This document shows, piece by piece, positions 23,939-32,122 of a stretch of 41,208 bases of DNA. The stretch is from Nitrosopumilales archaeon. Its GTDB lineage: Archaea > Thermoproteota > Nitrososphaeria > Nitrososphaerales > Nitrosopumilaceae. The position numbers and the translations under genes are program-made. The stretch is taken from positions 1 through 41,208 of the forward strand of contig OMIR01000078.1 in the NCBI GenBank assembly GCA_900299125.1, in the 5' to 3' direction. The notes beneath the pieces were generated by a model. That model saw only the letters and a list, made by a program, of their open reading frames with translations. It had not been told where the DNA came from and ran no database searches. Every line of letters starts with the position of its first letter. The first letter of the stretch is position 1.

Positions 23939-24792
23939 TTATAGCGATTTTCCATTTTTCTAAACTTAGCTAATTCCACAATATCGTTGAATTGATCAAA
24001 TGTGACAACTTCTTTTGACAGTTTTTTAGTTGTGCCTGATTTTCTCAACTCTCTTAAAATTGTCAGAGTAGCAAATGTATTGGCATATAGAACTGAAAGA
24101 GGATACAAAATTATCTTAAAGCCCATCCTGTGTAACTCTTTAGCTGACAGAATTGGTGTCGCACCGCCTTCTATCATATTTGCTACAAGCGGCCCACTGA
24201 TCTCTTTGCCAATTTTTTTCATTTCTTCAATTGATCTAGGTGCCTCAACAAATACAACATCCGCTCCAATTTTTTTGTATAATTTTGCTCGCTCTATTGC
24301 TTCATCTAGTCCTCTAGTAGCTCTAGCATCAGTTCTTGCTACAATAATGAAATCTTTGCTTTGTTTAGCATCTACAGCAGCCTGAAGCTTTTCGACGTAT
24401 TCTTCAGTTTCAACCACCTCTTTTCCTGCCATATGGCCACATCGCTTTGGCCATCTTTGATCTTCTAAAAACATCCCAGCAGCACCTGAGGCTTGTAATT
24501 CATTCACAAGCTTCCATACTGATAACGCATTTCCATAACCCGTATCAGAGTCAACAATAACTGGAACTGATACTGAACTACAAATTCTTCTTGCATTTTC
24601 TATTGTTTCAGTTGCCCCTATGAAACCATAATCTGGCATGCCAAATAATGTGGCCGATGTACCATATCCAGTTTGAAACATGGCCTCAAAACCTACTTTT
24701 TGTGCAATTTTTGCACCAATCGCATCATAAACTCCAGGAATAACTAGTGGTTTAGTTGAATCATTGATTAATCGCTTTAGGTTTTTCAACAT
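23929..24792 (-). CDS. Isocitrate lyase / methylisocitrate lyase superfamily protein
   Basis: The 287-residue TIM-barrel protein begins with the substrate-binding stretch PGVYDAIGAKIAQKVGFEAM. It has the metal ligands in VIVDSDTGYGNA and LEDQ, and the active-site KRCGH (about residue 113-117), which matches the K-K/R-CGH signature of isocitrate and 2-methylisocitrate lyases. This loop excludes a classic PEP mutase, which has EDKxxxxxNS. Related small members include methylisocitrate lyase, oxaloacetate decarboxylase and 2,3-dimethylmalate lyase. Substrate is not decided. The start is ATG at 24792. Confidence 0.85.
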   Translation of the reverse strand: MLKNLKRLINDSTKPLVIPGVYDAIGAKIAQKVGFEAMFQTGYGTSATLFGMPDYGFIGATETIENARRICSSVSVPVIVDSDTGYGNALSVWKLVNELQASGAAGMFLEDQRWPKRCGHMAGKEVVETEEYVEKLQAAVDAKQSKDFIIVARTDARATRGLDEAIERAKLYKKIGADVVFVEAPRSIEEMKKIGKEISGPLVANMIEGGATPILSAKELHRMGFKIILYPLSVLYANTFATLTILRELRKSGTTKKLSKEVVTFDQFNDIVELAKFRKMENRYKKL

Positions 24793-24861
24793 AAAATTTT
24801 ATTGAATTTATTATTTATGATTACCTAAAACTGGCAAAAATTATGAACTTATTATGTCGAT

Positions 24862-25640
24862 CTATGGGATTAGTTTTCTTTTCAAGAGCAATTCAATTAA
24901 AAGCACACTCAAAATGATGCTAATCATAGCAACTTTGACTTGAATTAAATTACTTACCGCAAATATTTGTGCGATATGGGATGTAAAGGGTCAAACTTCC
25001 AATTAGCTGTACTGTCATACACAAATAATAATTCTAATGAAATTAGATAGAGCACTATGTTTTATGTCGATAATAGATAAAATCTCCAAAACAATTGTAA
25101 AAAGCCAGCGTAAAACCCATCACCTATGAAAACAACGCTGTAGAATATTTTAATCCGGTCTCACTATCTGTTATTAAATATTGTATGATATGAATATCTA
25201 AATTTACTACTGATAATCCGAGTGATATTTTGATGCAACTTTAGGCCAAATATTAACAGGATACACTGTAATCTCAACATCAATGATAACTGATACGCTG
25301 AATTCTTAAATTTGTCACTAAAATACCTTAGGCGGATTCCTATATTCTCACCATAGAAAAATCATTTAATCTCACAAAATTTCTAGATTTATCTAAACTA
25401 TCTTAATACAATCAATATCAAAAGAAATAATCTGACAAATGTGTTCTTTAATGGAATCAAGATAAATCGAAAAGAAACTTTGAGACATGGAGTTGAACAA
25501 ATCAGTAACTCAACACTAACATAATTCAAGAATGTAATTTCTTTTAAAAATATAGAATCCCAAGATAGTTATGAGAAAACAAAACATCGAACGAGAAAAT
25601 TTACTGTGTTTCTCAGTATACGGTACAATTACTAAAATTA
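24862..25640 (-). pseudogene. Possible decayed gene for a C-terminally anchored secreted protein (weak)
   Basis: The 866-nt stretch 24793-25658 has no intact gene. On the minus strand protein-like fragments follow in order, in different frames. They are a basic plus hydrophobic segment (SKFSRSMFCFLITILGFYIF, about 25600-25530); a beta-rich piece (SVSVIIDVEITVYPVNIWPK, ending 25207); VNLDIHIIQYLITDSETG (25207-25124); DSTANWKFDPLHP (25061-24954); and a hydrophobic helix ending LLIELLLKRKLIP before a stop at 24862. The order resembles signal peptide, ectodomain, C-terminal anchor. AT-rich random sequence could mimic this, and no family is recognised. Confidence 0.3.
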
Positions 25641-25658
25641 TGGGATAGTCATCTATTT

Positions 25659-26165
25659 TTAATCTATTTTAATTTCTTTTCCTAATTTTGTTTCTTCTTT
25701 ATCGAGCTTTCGCATCTCGCTTTGAAGGAATCTTCGATATCTGACCATTTCCTCTTTTGTCATTGTAGCGATATTAGATGAAAGCATTGAACCAATAATT
25801 TTCATTCTCTCAATAAGGTCCGATACCACAAAATTTCCAACATTTTTGATTCTCATTATAACATCTAGTTGATTTTTAATTATCTGATTGATCTTTTCAA
25901 GATCTTCAGATGTTGATTTACCTTTCTTAGTAATCTGATATTTCCCATCTTGCGTCTCTTCAATTAGGCCTTCATCTAGAAGTCTTCCTAAGAGAGGATA
26001 GATTAAACCAGGTGATGGTTTCCATATTCCATGACTTTGTATTTCCGCCGTATCAATAATCTCTTTACCAGTATGCGGTTTTGATAATAACAAATTTAGA
26101 ATAAAGTATCTTGAAAAGCCTCTAGGTATTGAGCTGCCTACTCTTTGAAACCAATCATTAGACAT
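25659..26165 (-). CDS. PadR-family transcriptional regulator
   Basis: The 168-residue protein has a PadR winged helix at about residues 14-90. Key stretches are FSRYFILNLLLSKPHTGKEI, then SPGLIYPLLGRLLDEGLIEE and KYQITKKGK, followed by a C-terminal helical dimerisation region (about 100-168). PadR proteins are usually ligand-responsive repressors. It is divergent from the sdh operon with a 100-nt gap. A palindrome overlaps its own promoter, which suggests autoregulation. The effector is unknown. Confidence 0.9.
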   Translation of the reverse strand: MSNDWFQRVGSSIPRGFSRYFILNLLLSKPHTGKEIIDTAEIQSHGIWKPSPGLIYPLLGRLLDEGLIEETQDGKYQITKKGKSTSEDLEKINQIIKNQLDVIMRIKNVGNFVVSDLIERMKIIGSMLSSNIATMTKEEMVRYRRFLQSEMRKLDKEETKLGKEIKID

Positions 26166-26173
26166 TTCTAAAA

Positions 26174-26193
26174 TATCACTAGCGATAAATATA
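26174..26193 (-). promoter_or_regulatory. PadR-gene TATA box overlapped by a palindromic operator candidate
   Basis: The TATA-like TATATTTA (26186-26193, minus strand) is centred about 25 nt before the PadR ATG. The 14-nt imperfect palindrome TATC-A-CTAG-C-GATA (26174-26187) overlaps the box and the predicted start-site region. Confidence 0.5.
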
Positions 26194-26265
26194 ATGTTTT
26201 TTCAAAAATTTCTTCGTTTTCACTTTGAATACGTATTTATCCAATTTTCCGGGTCTTCATTATAG

Positions 26266-27978
26266 ATGGTAGATTCAGTCGAATATGATATGATTATTGT
26301 CGGTTCTGGACTTGCAGGTCTTCGCGCAGCGATCGAAGCGGCCAAGACAAGCTCCAGTCTGAAAATAGGAGTCATATCTAAAGTACAAGTCATGCGCTCT
26401 CATTCAGTATCTGCAGAGGGAGGAACAGCCGCTGTATTATTTGAAGAAGAAGGAGACAGCATAGAATCTCATATCTATGATACTGTAAAAGGTAGTGACT
26501 TTTTAGCAGATCAAGATGTTGCCGAGCGACTATGTAAAGAAATGCCACGAGAAGTATACCAATTAGAACATTGGGGAATGCCTTGGTCCAGAAGAAAAGA
26601 TGGAAGAATAGGACAGAGATATTTTGGTGGTTATAGCTATCCACGTGCCACATATGCATCTGACAAAGTTGGATTCTTTGAAATGCAAACACTTTATGAC
26701 ACATGCTTAAAGTTTGAGAATATTTCATTTCTCAATGAGTGGTTTGTTACTTCCATTATTCATGATGGTCAACAATTCATGGGCGTCACAGCAATAGAGC
26801 TATCAACTGGTACGTTCTATACCATCAAAGCTAAATCAATGATAATTGCAACTGGTGGAGCAGGAAGAATTTACTCATTTTCTACTTATGCATTATCTTC
26901 AACGCCGGATGGTCTTGATATGGCATATCGTGCTGGAATGGCTCTCAAAGATATGGAATTTGTTCAATTTCATCCTACTGGAATACTTCCCTCGGGAATT
27001 TTAATTACTGAGGGGGCTAGAGGTGAAGGAGGCTATCTTCTAAATAAAGATGGTGAGCGTTTTATGAAAGACTATGCCCCATCAAAGATGGAGCTCGCCC
27101 CGCGTGATATTGTCTCTCGAGCCATAATGAGTGAAATTCGTGCAGGACGTGGATTCAAACATGAAACTGGGGTTGATTGTATGAAACTTGATCTCAGACA
27201 CGTAGGTGACGCGATAATTAGAGAAAAACTAGGAGCAATTCGAGAAATCTCTATCAAATTTTCAGGAATTGATCCATCCCAAGAACCTCTCGACATTAGA
27301 CCTGTATGTCACTATATGATGGGTGGCATTCATACCAACATTGACGGTGCTACAGAACTAAAGGGAGTATGGGCTGCAGGAGAAGCAGCATGTAATTCCG
27401 TTCATGGTGCAAATAGATTAGGAGCAAATTCTACTTCAGAATGTATTGTTTGGGGAAAAGTTACTGGAAAGATGGCAGCTGAATACGCTCTTAATGCAAA
27501 GACTGGCGTACAATTTCCTCATCATCTAGTTACTTTAGAGGAAAAAAGAATCTATGACGGAATTTTTAGAGGACAGGGCGAATACAATCCATACGAAATC
27601 CGCCAAGAATTAACAGATATCATGAATGATAAGGCATACGTATACAGAACAGAATCTGATCTTGTAGATGGTTTGAAGAAACTTCGAGAAATACGAATGC
27701 GAACTTGGAAACACGTTGATGATAAGGCAAAGGAGTACAATACCAACTTTTCAAATGTTATGGAACTAGATTCAATGTTCCGTGTGGCTGAGGTTGTACT
27801 AGTTGGTGCGATTAATAGACGTGAATCTCGTGGTGCACATTCAAGATTAGATTATCCAAATCGGGATGATGCAAACTTTTTACACCATACATTAGCTTAC
27901 TATGATCCAAAAGAACCATTAATGAAAAAACACCCAGTAACAATAACAAGATATCAACCCGTGGAGAGAAAATACTGA
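26266..27978 (+). CDS. sdhA: Succinate dehydrogenase flavoprotein subunit
   Basis: The 570-residue protein has the FAD dinucleotide fold MIIVGSGLAGLRAAIEA (about 9-25) and the RSHSVSAEGG segment, where the His is the expected covalent FAD attachment. It also has the capping-domain substrate motif HPTG, EGARGEGG with the catalytic Arg region and the C-terminal HGANRLGANS. With SdhB and two membrane subunits it oxidises succinate in the TCA cycle and feeds the quinone pool. A TATA-like TATTTAT at 26234-26240 lies 29 nt upstream. It heads an A-C-D-B operon. Confidence 0.97.
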   Translation: MVDSVEYDMIIVGSGLAGLRAAIEAAKTSSSLKIGVISKVQVMRSHSVSAEGGTAAVLFEEEGDSIESHIYDTVKGSDFLADQDVAERLCKEMPREVYQLEHWGMPWSRRKDGRIGQRYFGGYSYPRATYASDKVGFFEMQTLYDTCLKFENISFLNEWFVTSIIHDGQQFMGVTAIELSTGTFYTIKAKSMIIATGGAGRIYSFSTYALSSTPDGLDMAYRAGMALKDMEFVQFHPTGILPSGILITEGARGEGGYLLNKDGERFMKDYAPSKMELAPRDIVSRAIMSEIRAGRGFKHETGVDCMKLDLRHVGDAIIREKLGAIREISIKFSGIDPSQEPLDIRPVCHYMMGGIHTNIDGATELKGVWAAGEAACNSVHGANRLGANSTSECIVWGKVTGKMAAEYALNAKTGVQFPHHLVTLEEKRIYDGIFRGQGEYNPYEIRQELTDIMNDKAYVYRTESDLVDGLKKLREIRMRTWKHVDDKAKEYNTNFSNVMELDSMFRVAEVVLVGAINRRESRGAHSRLDYPNRDDANFLHHTLAYYDPKEPLMKKHPVTITRYQPVERKY

Positions 27979-28409
27979 TGAAAAGAAGCGATAATCGTGA
28001 AGGAATCAAGGGAATGGCCAACCCTAGTCGATATGGAATAGAGCGAATAGCCTATTGGCTAATGAGAATTTCTGGTCTTGGCCTGCTGGCGTATCTTATA
28101 GGACATGTTTATGAAACTAGCAATATTGTTAATGGAAAGAGTGCATGGGAAAACATGCTTAGTTCCACTCAGACAACTGAAGGACATATCTTTTTGACTT
28201 TGATAATAGGAATGTGTGTTTTTCACACTGCAAATGGAATTCGCGTCATGCTTGGTCATGGTGGATATGGAGTAGGAAAACCAGCAAGGCCTGATTATCC
28301 TTACAAACCTGCTTCCCAAAACAACATGCACAAGCTTTGCATTTATGCATCAATTGGACTTGCAGCATTAGCAATGATGTATGGGCTTTCAGTATTATTA
28401 GGTGAATGA
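27978..28409 (+). CDS. sdhC: Succinate dehydrogenase membrane anchor subunit (SdhC-like)
   Basis: The 143-residue protein has three membrane helices (about residues 27-48, 70-90 and 120-141). It contains His in LIGHVYETS and in FHTANGIRVML, the pattern of haem b and quinone-site histidines in SdhC/cytochrome b556-type subunits. ATG at 27978 shares a base with the sdhA stop. An internal ATG at 28014 (MANPSRYG) is an alternative. The family match is by architecture and operon position. Confidence 0.9.
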   Translation: MKRSDNREGIKGMANPSRYGIERIAYWLMRISGLGLLAYLIGHVYETSNIVNGKSAWENMLSSTQTTEGHIFLTLIIGMCVFHTANGIRVMLGHGGYGVGKPARPDYPYKPASQNNMHKLCIYASIGLAALAMMYGLSVLLGE

Positions 28410-28410
28410 A

Positions 28411-28758
28411 ATGCGTGAAAGCACAATCATGAAAATTCATTATGTAACAGCTCTTGCAGCAGTAGTTCTAGTTGCTGTACATGTCTTGTTTAGAATTACT
28501 ATGATGAATTATGAAGATTCACTTGCATATGAAAACGTACTTGCAAACTACAAGTTTGTTCCTTATGCAATCATGCTGGAATTGATTTTGGTATTATTGT
28601 CAGTACATGGATTTAATGGACTCAGAGTAATTCTTGTCGAATTAAAACAAGGAAAAATCTACGAAAAGACCGTCACCTATGGCTGTATCGCAGGAATGGC
28701 AGGTCTAATAGCATACGGTTCAAGAACTATATTGATGGCAAGCATGGGGATTACGTAA
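28411..28758 (+). CDS. sdhD: Succinate dehydrogenase membrane anchor subunit (SdhD-like)
   Basis: A 115-residue protein with three predicted helices (about residues 8-28, 50-70 and 85-108). The histidines in AVHVLFRI and SVHGFNGLRVIL are in positions typical of the second anchor subunit. ATG at 28411 is preferred because AGGTGA lies 5 nt upstream and the sdhC stop is at 28407-28409. A GTG at 28402 would add three residues. It is followed immediately by sdhB. Confidence 0.88.
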   Translation: MRESTIMKIHYVTALAAVVLVAVHVLFRITMMNYEDSLAYENVLANYKFVPYAIMLELILVLLSVHGFNGLRVILVELKQGKIYEKTVTYGCIAGMAGLIAYGSRTILMASMGIT

Positions 28759-29523
28759 ATGAGTGGAACAACACTAGCTGAAGAAAGATCTTCGCTTGAC
28801 ACATCATCTTCAAAGATTGTAACATTACGAATTGCTAAATTTAATCCAGAAAAAGATTCTAACCAACAATTTGTTGATTTCAAAGTATCATATGAGAGAT
28901 GGACTACAGTCCTCGATGCAGTACTTGATGTCAAAAAGTATCTAGATCATTCGGTTGCCGTTAGATATTCTTGCAGACAAGCTTCATGTGGTTCTTGTGG
29001 AATGAAAATTAATGGAAGGCCTAGATTAGCATGTTTTACCAAAATTTCAGAGCTTAACTCTGACGTTATTACTGTTGAGCCTATGAGCAACTATCCAATT
29101 ATTCGTGATCTAGTGGTTAAATTAGACAAAATGTTTGAAAATCACAAAAAAATGCAACCTTATGTTATTCGAGAGGATTCGGAAATTACCGCACCTACAA
29201 AAGAATTCAATCAAACACCTGAACAACTAGAAGAATTCATACAATTTGCAAATTGCATTAAATGCGGTCTTTGCAATTCTGCTTGTCCGACCATGGCAAC
29301 AGATACTTCATTTCTAGGCCCACAAGCACTAGGTCAGGCATATCGTTACGTGGCTGATAATCGTGATAAAGGAAAGAATTCAAGACTCAAAATTATTGAT
29401 GAAACTCACGGAATTTGGAGATGTCATTTTGCGGGTTCATGTAGTCAAGTATGTCCAAAAGGAGTTGATCCTGCAATGGGCATTCAACTATTACGTGGAT
29501 ATCTATTAGGATTTAGAAAGTAA
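28759..29523 (+). CDS. sdhB: Succinate dehydrogenase iron-sulfur subunit
   Basis: The 254-residue protein has the [2Fe-2S] ligands C72, C77, C80 and C92 in CRQASCGSCGMKINGRPRLAC. It has the [4Fe-4S] motif CIKCGLCNSACP (about 168-179) and CHFAGSCSQVCPKGVDP for the third centre and the last ligand. It passes electrons from SdhA to the anchors. No Cys-rich CCG domain of SdhE type occurs in this operon, so the complex uses the two-anchor form. It starts right after sdhD and ends 1 nt before the convergent MIP18-like gene. Confidence 0.96.
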   Translation: MSGTTLAEERSSLDTSSSKIVTLRIAKFNPEKDSNQQFVDFKVSYERWTTVLDAVLDVKKYLDHSVAVRYSCRQASCGSCGMKINGRPRLACFTKISELNSDVITVEPMSNYPIIRDLVVKLDKMFENHKKMQPYVIREDSEITAPTKEFNQTPEQLEEFIQFANCIKCGLCNSACPTMATDTSFLGPQALGQAYRYVADNRDKGKNSRLKIIDETHGIWRCHFAGSCSQVCPKGVDPAMGIQLLRGYLLGFRK

Positions 29524-29524
29524 T

Positions 29525-29848
29525 CTACGCTGATTTTTTTGGATTAGGGCTATTGTTTACCTGGTTGTTTATTGCCTCTGCCATAAAGTGGTTTGAAACA
29601 TTAACTTTGACGTCGTTTACACCATCAATCTTTAACAAATGATCATGAATATCTTGACAAATTTTGAACCCAAACACAGCTGGACAAAACGGACTGGTCA
29701 GATGCAAATCTACTTTTACCGAAGAATTAGAAATATCAACATTATCAACAAGCTCGAGATCAGTTATCGATGTATTAATTTCTGGATCAACTATTCCTGA
29801 TAATTCGTCAAAGATTTTTCTTCTGAGATCTTGAATATCTTGTGACAT
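29525..29848 (-). CDS. MIP18-family (DUF59) Fe-S assembly protein
   Basis: From the ATG at 29848 the protein has 107 residues. IVDPEINTSITDLELV and the conserved Cys loop LTSPFCPAVFGF (about 60-71) define the MIP18/SufT/PaaD-like family, which acts in Fe-S cluster assembly or delivery. The start is supported by a TATATATA box 25 nt upstream, inside the longer frame that could begin at 29881. Proximity to sdhB is consistent with Fe-S maturation but does not prove partnership. Confidence 0.88.
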   Translation of the reverse strand: MSQDIQDLRRKIFDELSGIVDPEINTSITDLELVDNVDISNSSVKVDLHLTSPFCPAVFGFKICQDIHDHLLKIDGVNDVKVNVSNHFMAEAINNQVNNSPNPKKSA

Positions 29849-29867
29849 AAACGGAAAATCATCTATG

Positions 29868-29879
29868 CTATATATAACC
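29868..29879. promoter_or_regulatory. Shared, nearly symmetrical TATA box between DUF59 gene and argH
   Basis: CTATATATAACC lies about 25 nt from the DUF59 ATG (29848) on one side and about 28 nt from the argH ATG (29901) on the other. It fits both leaderless promoters. Confidence 0.55.
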
Positions 29880-29900
29880 ATTATAACCTTCTAGTTGGGA

Positions 29901-31361
29901 ATGTATAGGTCAAGACTTGAGAAGAATTTAGACAAGCATACTCTTGATTATGTATCATCAATTTCTGATGATGAAGAAATTACAATTTATGACATCATTG
30001 GAAGTCAAGCTCACTCTATCATGTTGTATGAAAATAAAATTCTTAGCAAGAATGAACTAAAAAAAATTTTGAGCACGCTTGAAAAAATAAAAAAGGAAAA
30101 ACTCACCTCCAAATCTTCTGCAGAAGATATTCATGAACTCATTGAAACTCTAGTCATACAAAGAGCCGGAATAGCAGTAGGAGGAAAAATGCATACTGCT
30201 CGTTCTCGTAACGACCAAGTTGCATTGGATTTACGCATGAAAATTCGTGATGATATTAACACTATATGTAATTGTATTTTGGATATGGTGGAAACACTTG
30301 TCACTTTGGCAGAAAAACATACTGCAACTGCAATGCCTCTTTATACTCACTTACAACAGGCTCAAATTGGTACTTTTTCACACTTTTTAATTTCGTATGT
30401 TGATGCATTACTTCGTGACTTTAAAAGATTCTTTGATACATTTGATAGAGTCAATCACTCACCTCTCGGAGCAGGGCCAATTGGTGGTACATCATTACCA
30501 ATTAATCGAAATAGTACTGCAAAAATGCTTGGATTTTCTGGAGTCGTTGAAAACTCTATTGATGCGACATCAAACAGGGATGTTGTTGCTGAATATGTTG
30601 CCGCAATTGCAATATTGATGACAAATCTTTCAAGAATGGCAGAAGATTTAGTGATTTGGTCAACATCAGAATTTTCTTTTGTTGAACTATCAGATCAATT
30701 TTCATCTCCTTCAAGTGTAATGCCTCAAAAGAAAAATCCAGATATTCTGGAGCTTACGAGAGGTAAAACAGCACGAGTTATTGGAAATCTTGTCGCAATA
30801 CTCTCTAATCTAAAAGGACTAGCATCTGGATATGGAAGAGATCTTCAAGAAATTAAACCATCTGTATTTTTGAGTTCTCGAACAGCCATATCAGCACTAA
30901 TTGTGCTAAATTCAATGTTTGCAACTTTAAAGGTTAACAAACAGAAAATGAACCAGATTGCAGATTCTGGATATCTAGTCGCTTTAGATATTGCTGAGAC
31001 ATTGGTAAAGGAAGGACTACCGTTTAGAACTGCACATAAGATTGTCGGAAAACTAGTTCAAATTGCACATGAAAATAAAATATCGTTATCAGAATTAGAT
31101 GCAACTGAAGTAGCAAAATCTGTATCTGATAAAGAATTCGATGCTAAAAAACTAGGAGAAATCATATCGTCGATTAATGCTCTCTCTTCTCTTCAGAATA
31201 GGTCCTCACTTGGCTCCTCAGGTATTTCAGAACAAAAACGTCAAATCATAAAACGAAAATCGATGATTTCACAATATGATAAGAAATTGAAAAACCGTAA
31301 CACTCTGATCAATTCTGCAATAGATAATCTCTTCAAAAAGGTCAGATTGTTAAGTAGATAG
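29901..31361 (+). CDS. argH: Argininosuccinate lyase
   Basis: The protein of about 486 residues has the opening MYRSRLEKNLDKHTLDYVSS, the substrate segment AGGKMHTARSRNDQV-like (GGKMHTARSRNDQVALD), HLQQAQIGTFSHF and the fumarase/aspartase signature SSVMPQKKNPD (about 274-284). It cleaves argininosuccinate to arginine and fumarate. ATG at 29901 is preferred, being 28 nt from the shared TATA. TTG at 29895 is the alternative. The length is near the usual 450-500. No other arg gene is adjacent. Confidence 0.96.
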   Translation: MYRSRLEKNLDKHTLDYVSSISDDEEITIYDIIGSQAHSIMLYENKILSKNELKKILSTLEKIKKEKLTSKSSAEDIHELIETLVIQRAGIAVGGKMHTARSRNDQVALDLRMKIRDDINTICNCILDMVETLVTLAEKHTATAMPLYTHLQQAQIGTFSHFLISYVDALLRDFKRFFDTFDRVNHSPLGAGPIGGTSLPINRNSTAKMLGFSGVVENSIDATSNRDVVAEYVAAIAILMTNLSRMAEDLVIWSTSEFSFVELSDQFSSPSSVMPQKKNPDILELTRGKTARVIGNLVAILSNLKGLASGYGRDLQEIKPSVFLSSRTAISALIVLNSMFATLKVNKQKMNQIADSGYLVALDIAETLVKEGLPFRTAHKIVGKLVQIAHENKISLSELDATEVAKSVSDKEFDAKKLGEIISSINALSSLQNRSSLGSSGISEQKRQIIKRKSMISQYDKKLKNRNTLINSAIDNLFKKVRLLSR

Positions 31362-31435
31362 CGGGTTCGCGGGGATTCGGACCCCGGACAGCCGGATTAA
31401 AAGTCCGGTACTCTACCTGGCTGAGCTACGAACCC
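31362..31435 (-). tRNA. tRNA-Lys (anticodon TTT)
   Basis: A 74-nt cloverleaf on the minus strand with acceptor GGGTTCG / CGAACCC, anticodon stem CCGGA / TCCGG around CTTTTAA and T-arm CGGGG TCCGAAT CCCCG. The discriminator is G. The T-loop starts TCC instead of the usual TTC. It ends directly after argH. Confidence 0.96.
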
Positions 31436-31532
31436 TTCGCAAATTCTCAAAACTGTGTATAATTTAGTCTTTGGTTGAAGTAATCTTCTTGATGATAACT
31501 TTAAAAAAGGAAATTCTTTGAACAGAATTCAA

Positions 31533-31607
31533 GCCCTTGTAGTATAGCCCGGTCTAGAATTCGGCCCTGTCACGGCTGAGACGCGTGTTCAAATCCCGCC
31601 AAGGGCG
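31533..31607 (+). tRNA. tRNA-Asp (anticodon GTC) with imperfect stems
   Basis: A 75-nt cloverleaf with acceptor GCCCTTG / CAAGGGC, anticodon stem CGGCC / GGCTG around loop CTGTCAC and discriminator G. The T-stem GCGTG / CCCGC contains a U-C mismatch next to the last pair, and the D-stem (GTAT against GAAT) contains an A-A mismatch. Confidence 0.9.
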
Positions 31608-31658
31608 CTTACACTTTTCTTTTAAACTGCGTCAAAAATTTATTGAAATTAAACTTGA

Positions 31659-32066
31659 TTATGGTTTACTAAATAAACTACTAATGGCATCATCTAGGAT
31701 CTTTTTGTCCAAATTCTGGATTTTTTTTGCAAGTTGAGAAATTCTTTCAGGACCAACATTTTTGTCAAGGGTAAGATAAACAGTTAACATTGGTATGTAC
31801 AAAATGAGCTGTTGCATTTTTTCTCTGACAATGTGAACATATTGAGTAATCCCATATTCTTCGTTAAAGTGTTCCCTCCTACTTCTTCTAAGGCCAACTT
31901 GATAATAGAAAAGCATTCTATCCTTGTCTAATTCATGTGGTTCTGAAGAAGACGATGCCTGATCGATTAGAACGTGACCCTCCAAGTCTATGAGGCCTAA
32001 ATGAATAATCTGTGGATCTGTTCTAAAAATTTCACTAGCTAGATTTCTTATCTCTGTGGAAACCAT
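31659..32066 (-). CDS. Conserved-looking protein of unknown function, possible roadblock-like fold
   Basis: The 135-residue protein has two beta-rich blocks separated by helices. IIHLGLIDLEGHVLIDQ (about residues 20-36) and the later YIPMLTVYLTLDKN (about 89-102) resemble the strand pairs of roadblock/LC7 or profilin-like folds. The C-terminal 30 residues are helical (PERISQLAKKIQNLDKKI). There is no catalytic motif and no membrane segment. Proteins of this pattern act as small regulatory or signalling modules, but that is speculation. The ATG at 32066 is close to a TATA-like AATATTAATTA. It is divergent from bud32. Confidence 0.7.
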   Translation of the reverse strand: MVSTEIRNLASEIFRTDPQIIHLGLIDLEGHVLIDQASSSSEPHELDKDRMLFYYQVGLRRSRREHFNEEYGITQYVHIVREKMQQLILYIPMLTVYLTLDKNVGPERISQLAKKIQNLDKKILDDAISSLFSKP

Positions 32067-32122
32067 ATAATATTAAGAAAGTCGTAATTAATATTATTTA
32101 TCTATCATCCAATATTCTATAA

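Noticed and set aside
23929-24792. PEP mutase for phosphonate synthesis
   Set aside because: The active-site loop reads KRCGH as in isocitrate/methylisocitrate lyases, not EDKxxxxxNS.
25441-25650. Plus-strand fragments with transposase-like ending (RYNY-stop-NYGIV)
   Set aside because: Several stops, no DDE motif, no terminal inverted repeats and no target duplication. The order of minus-strand fragments is more coherent.
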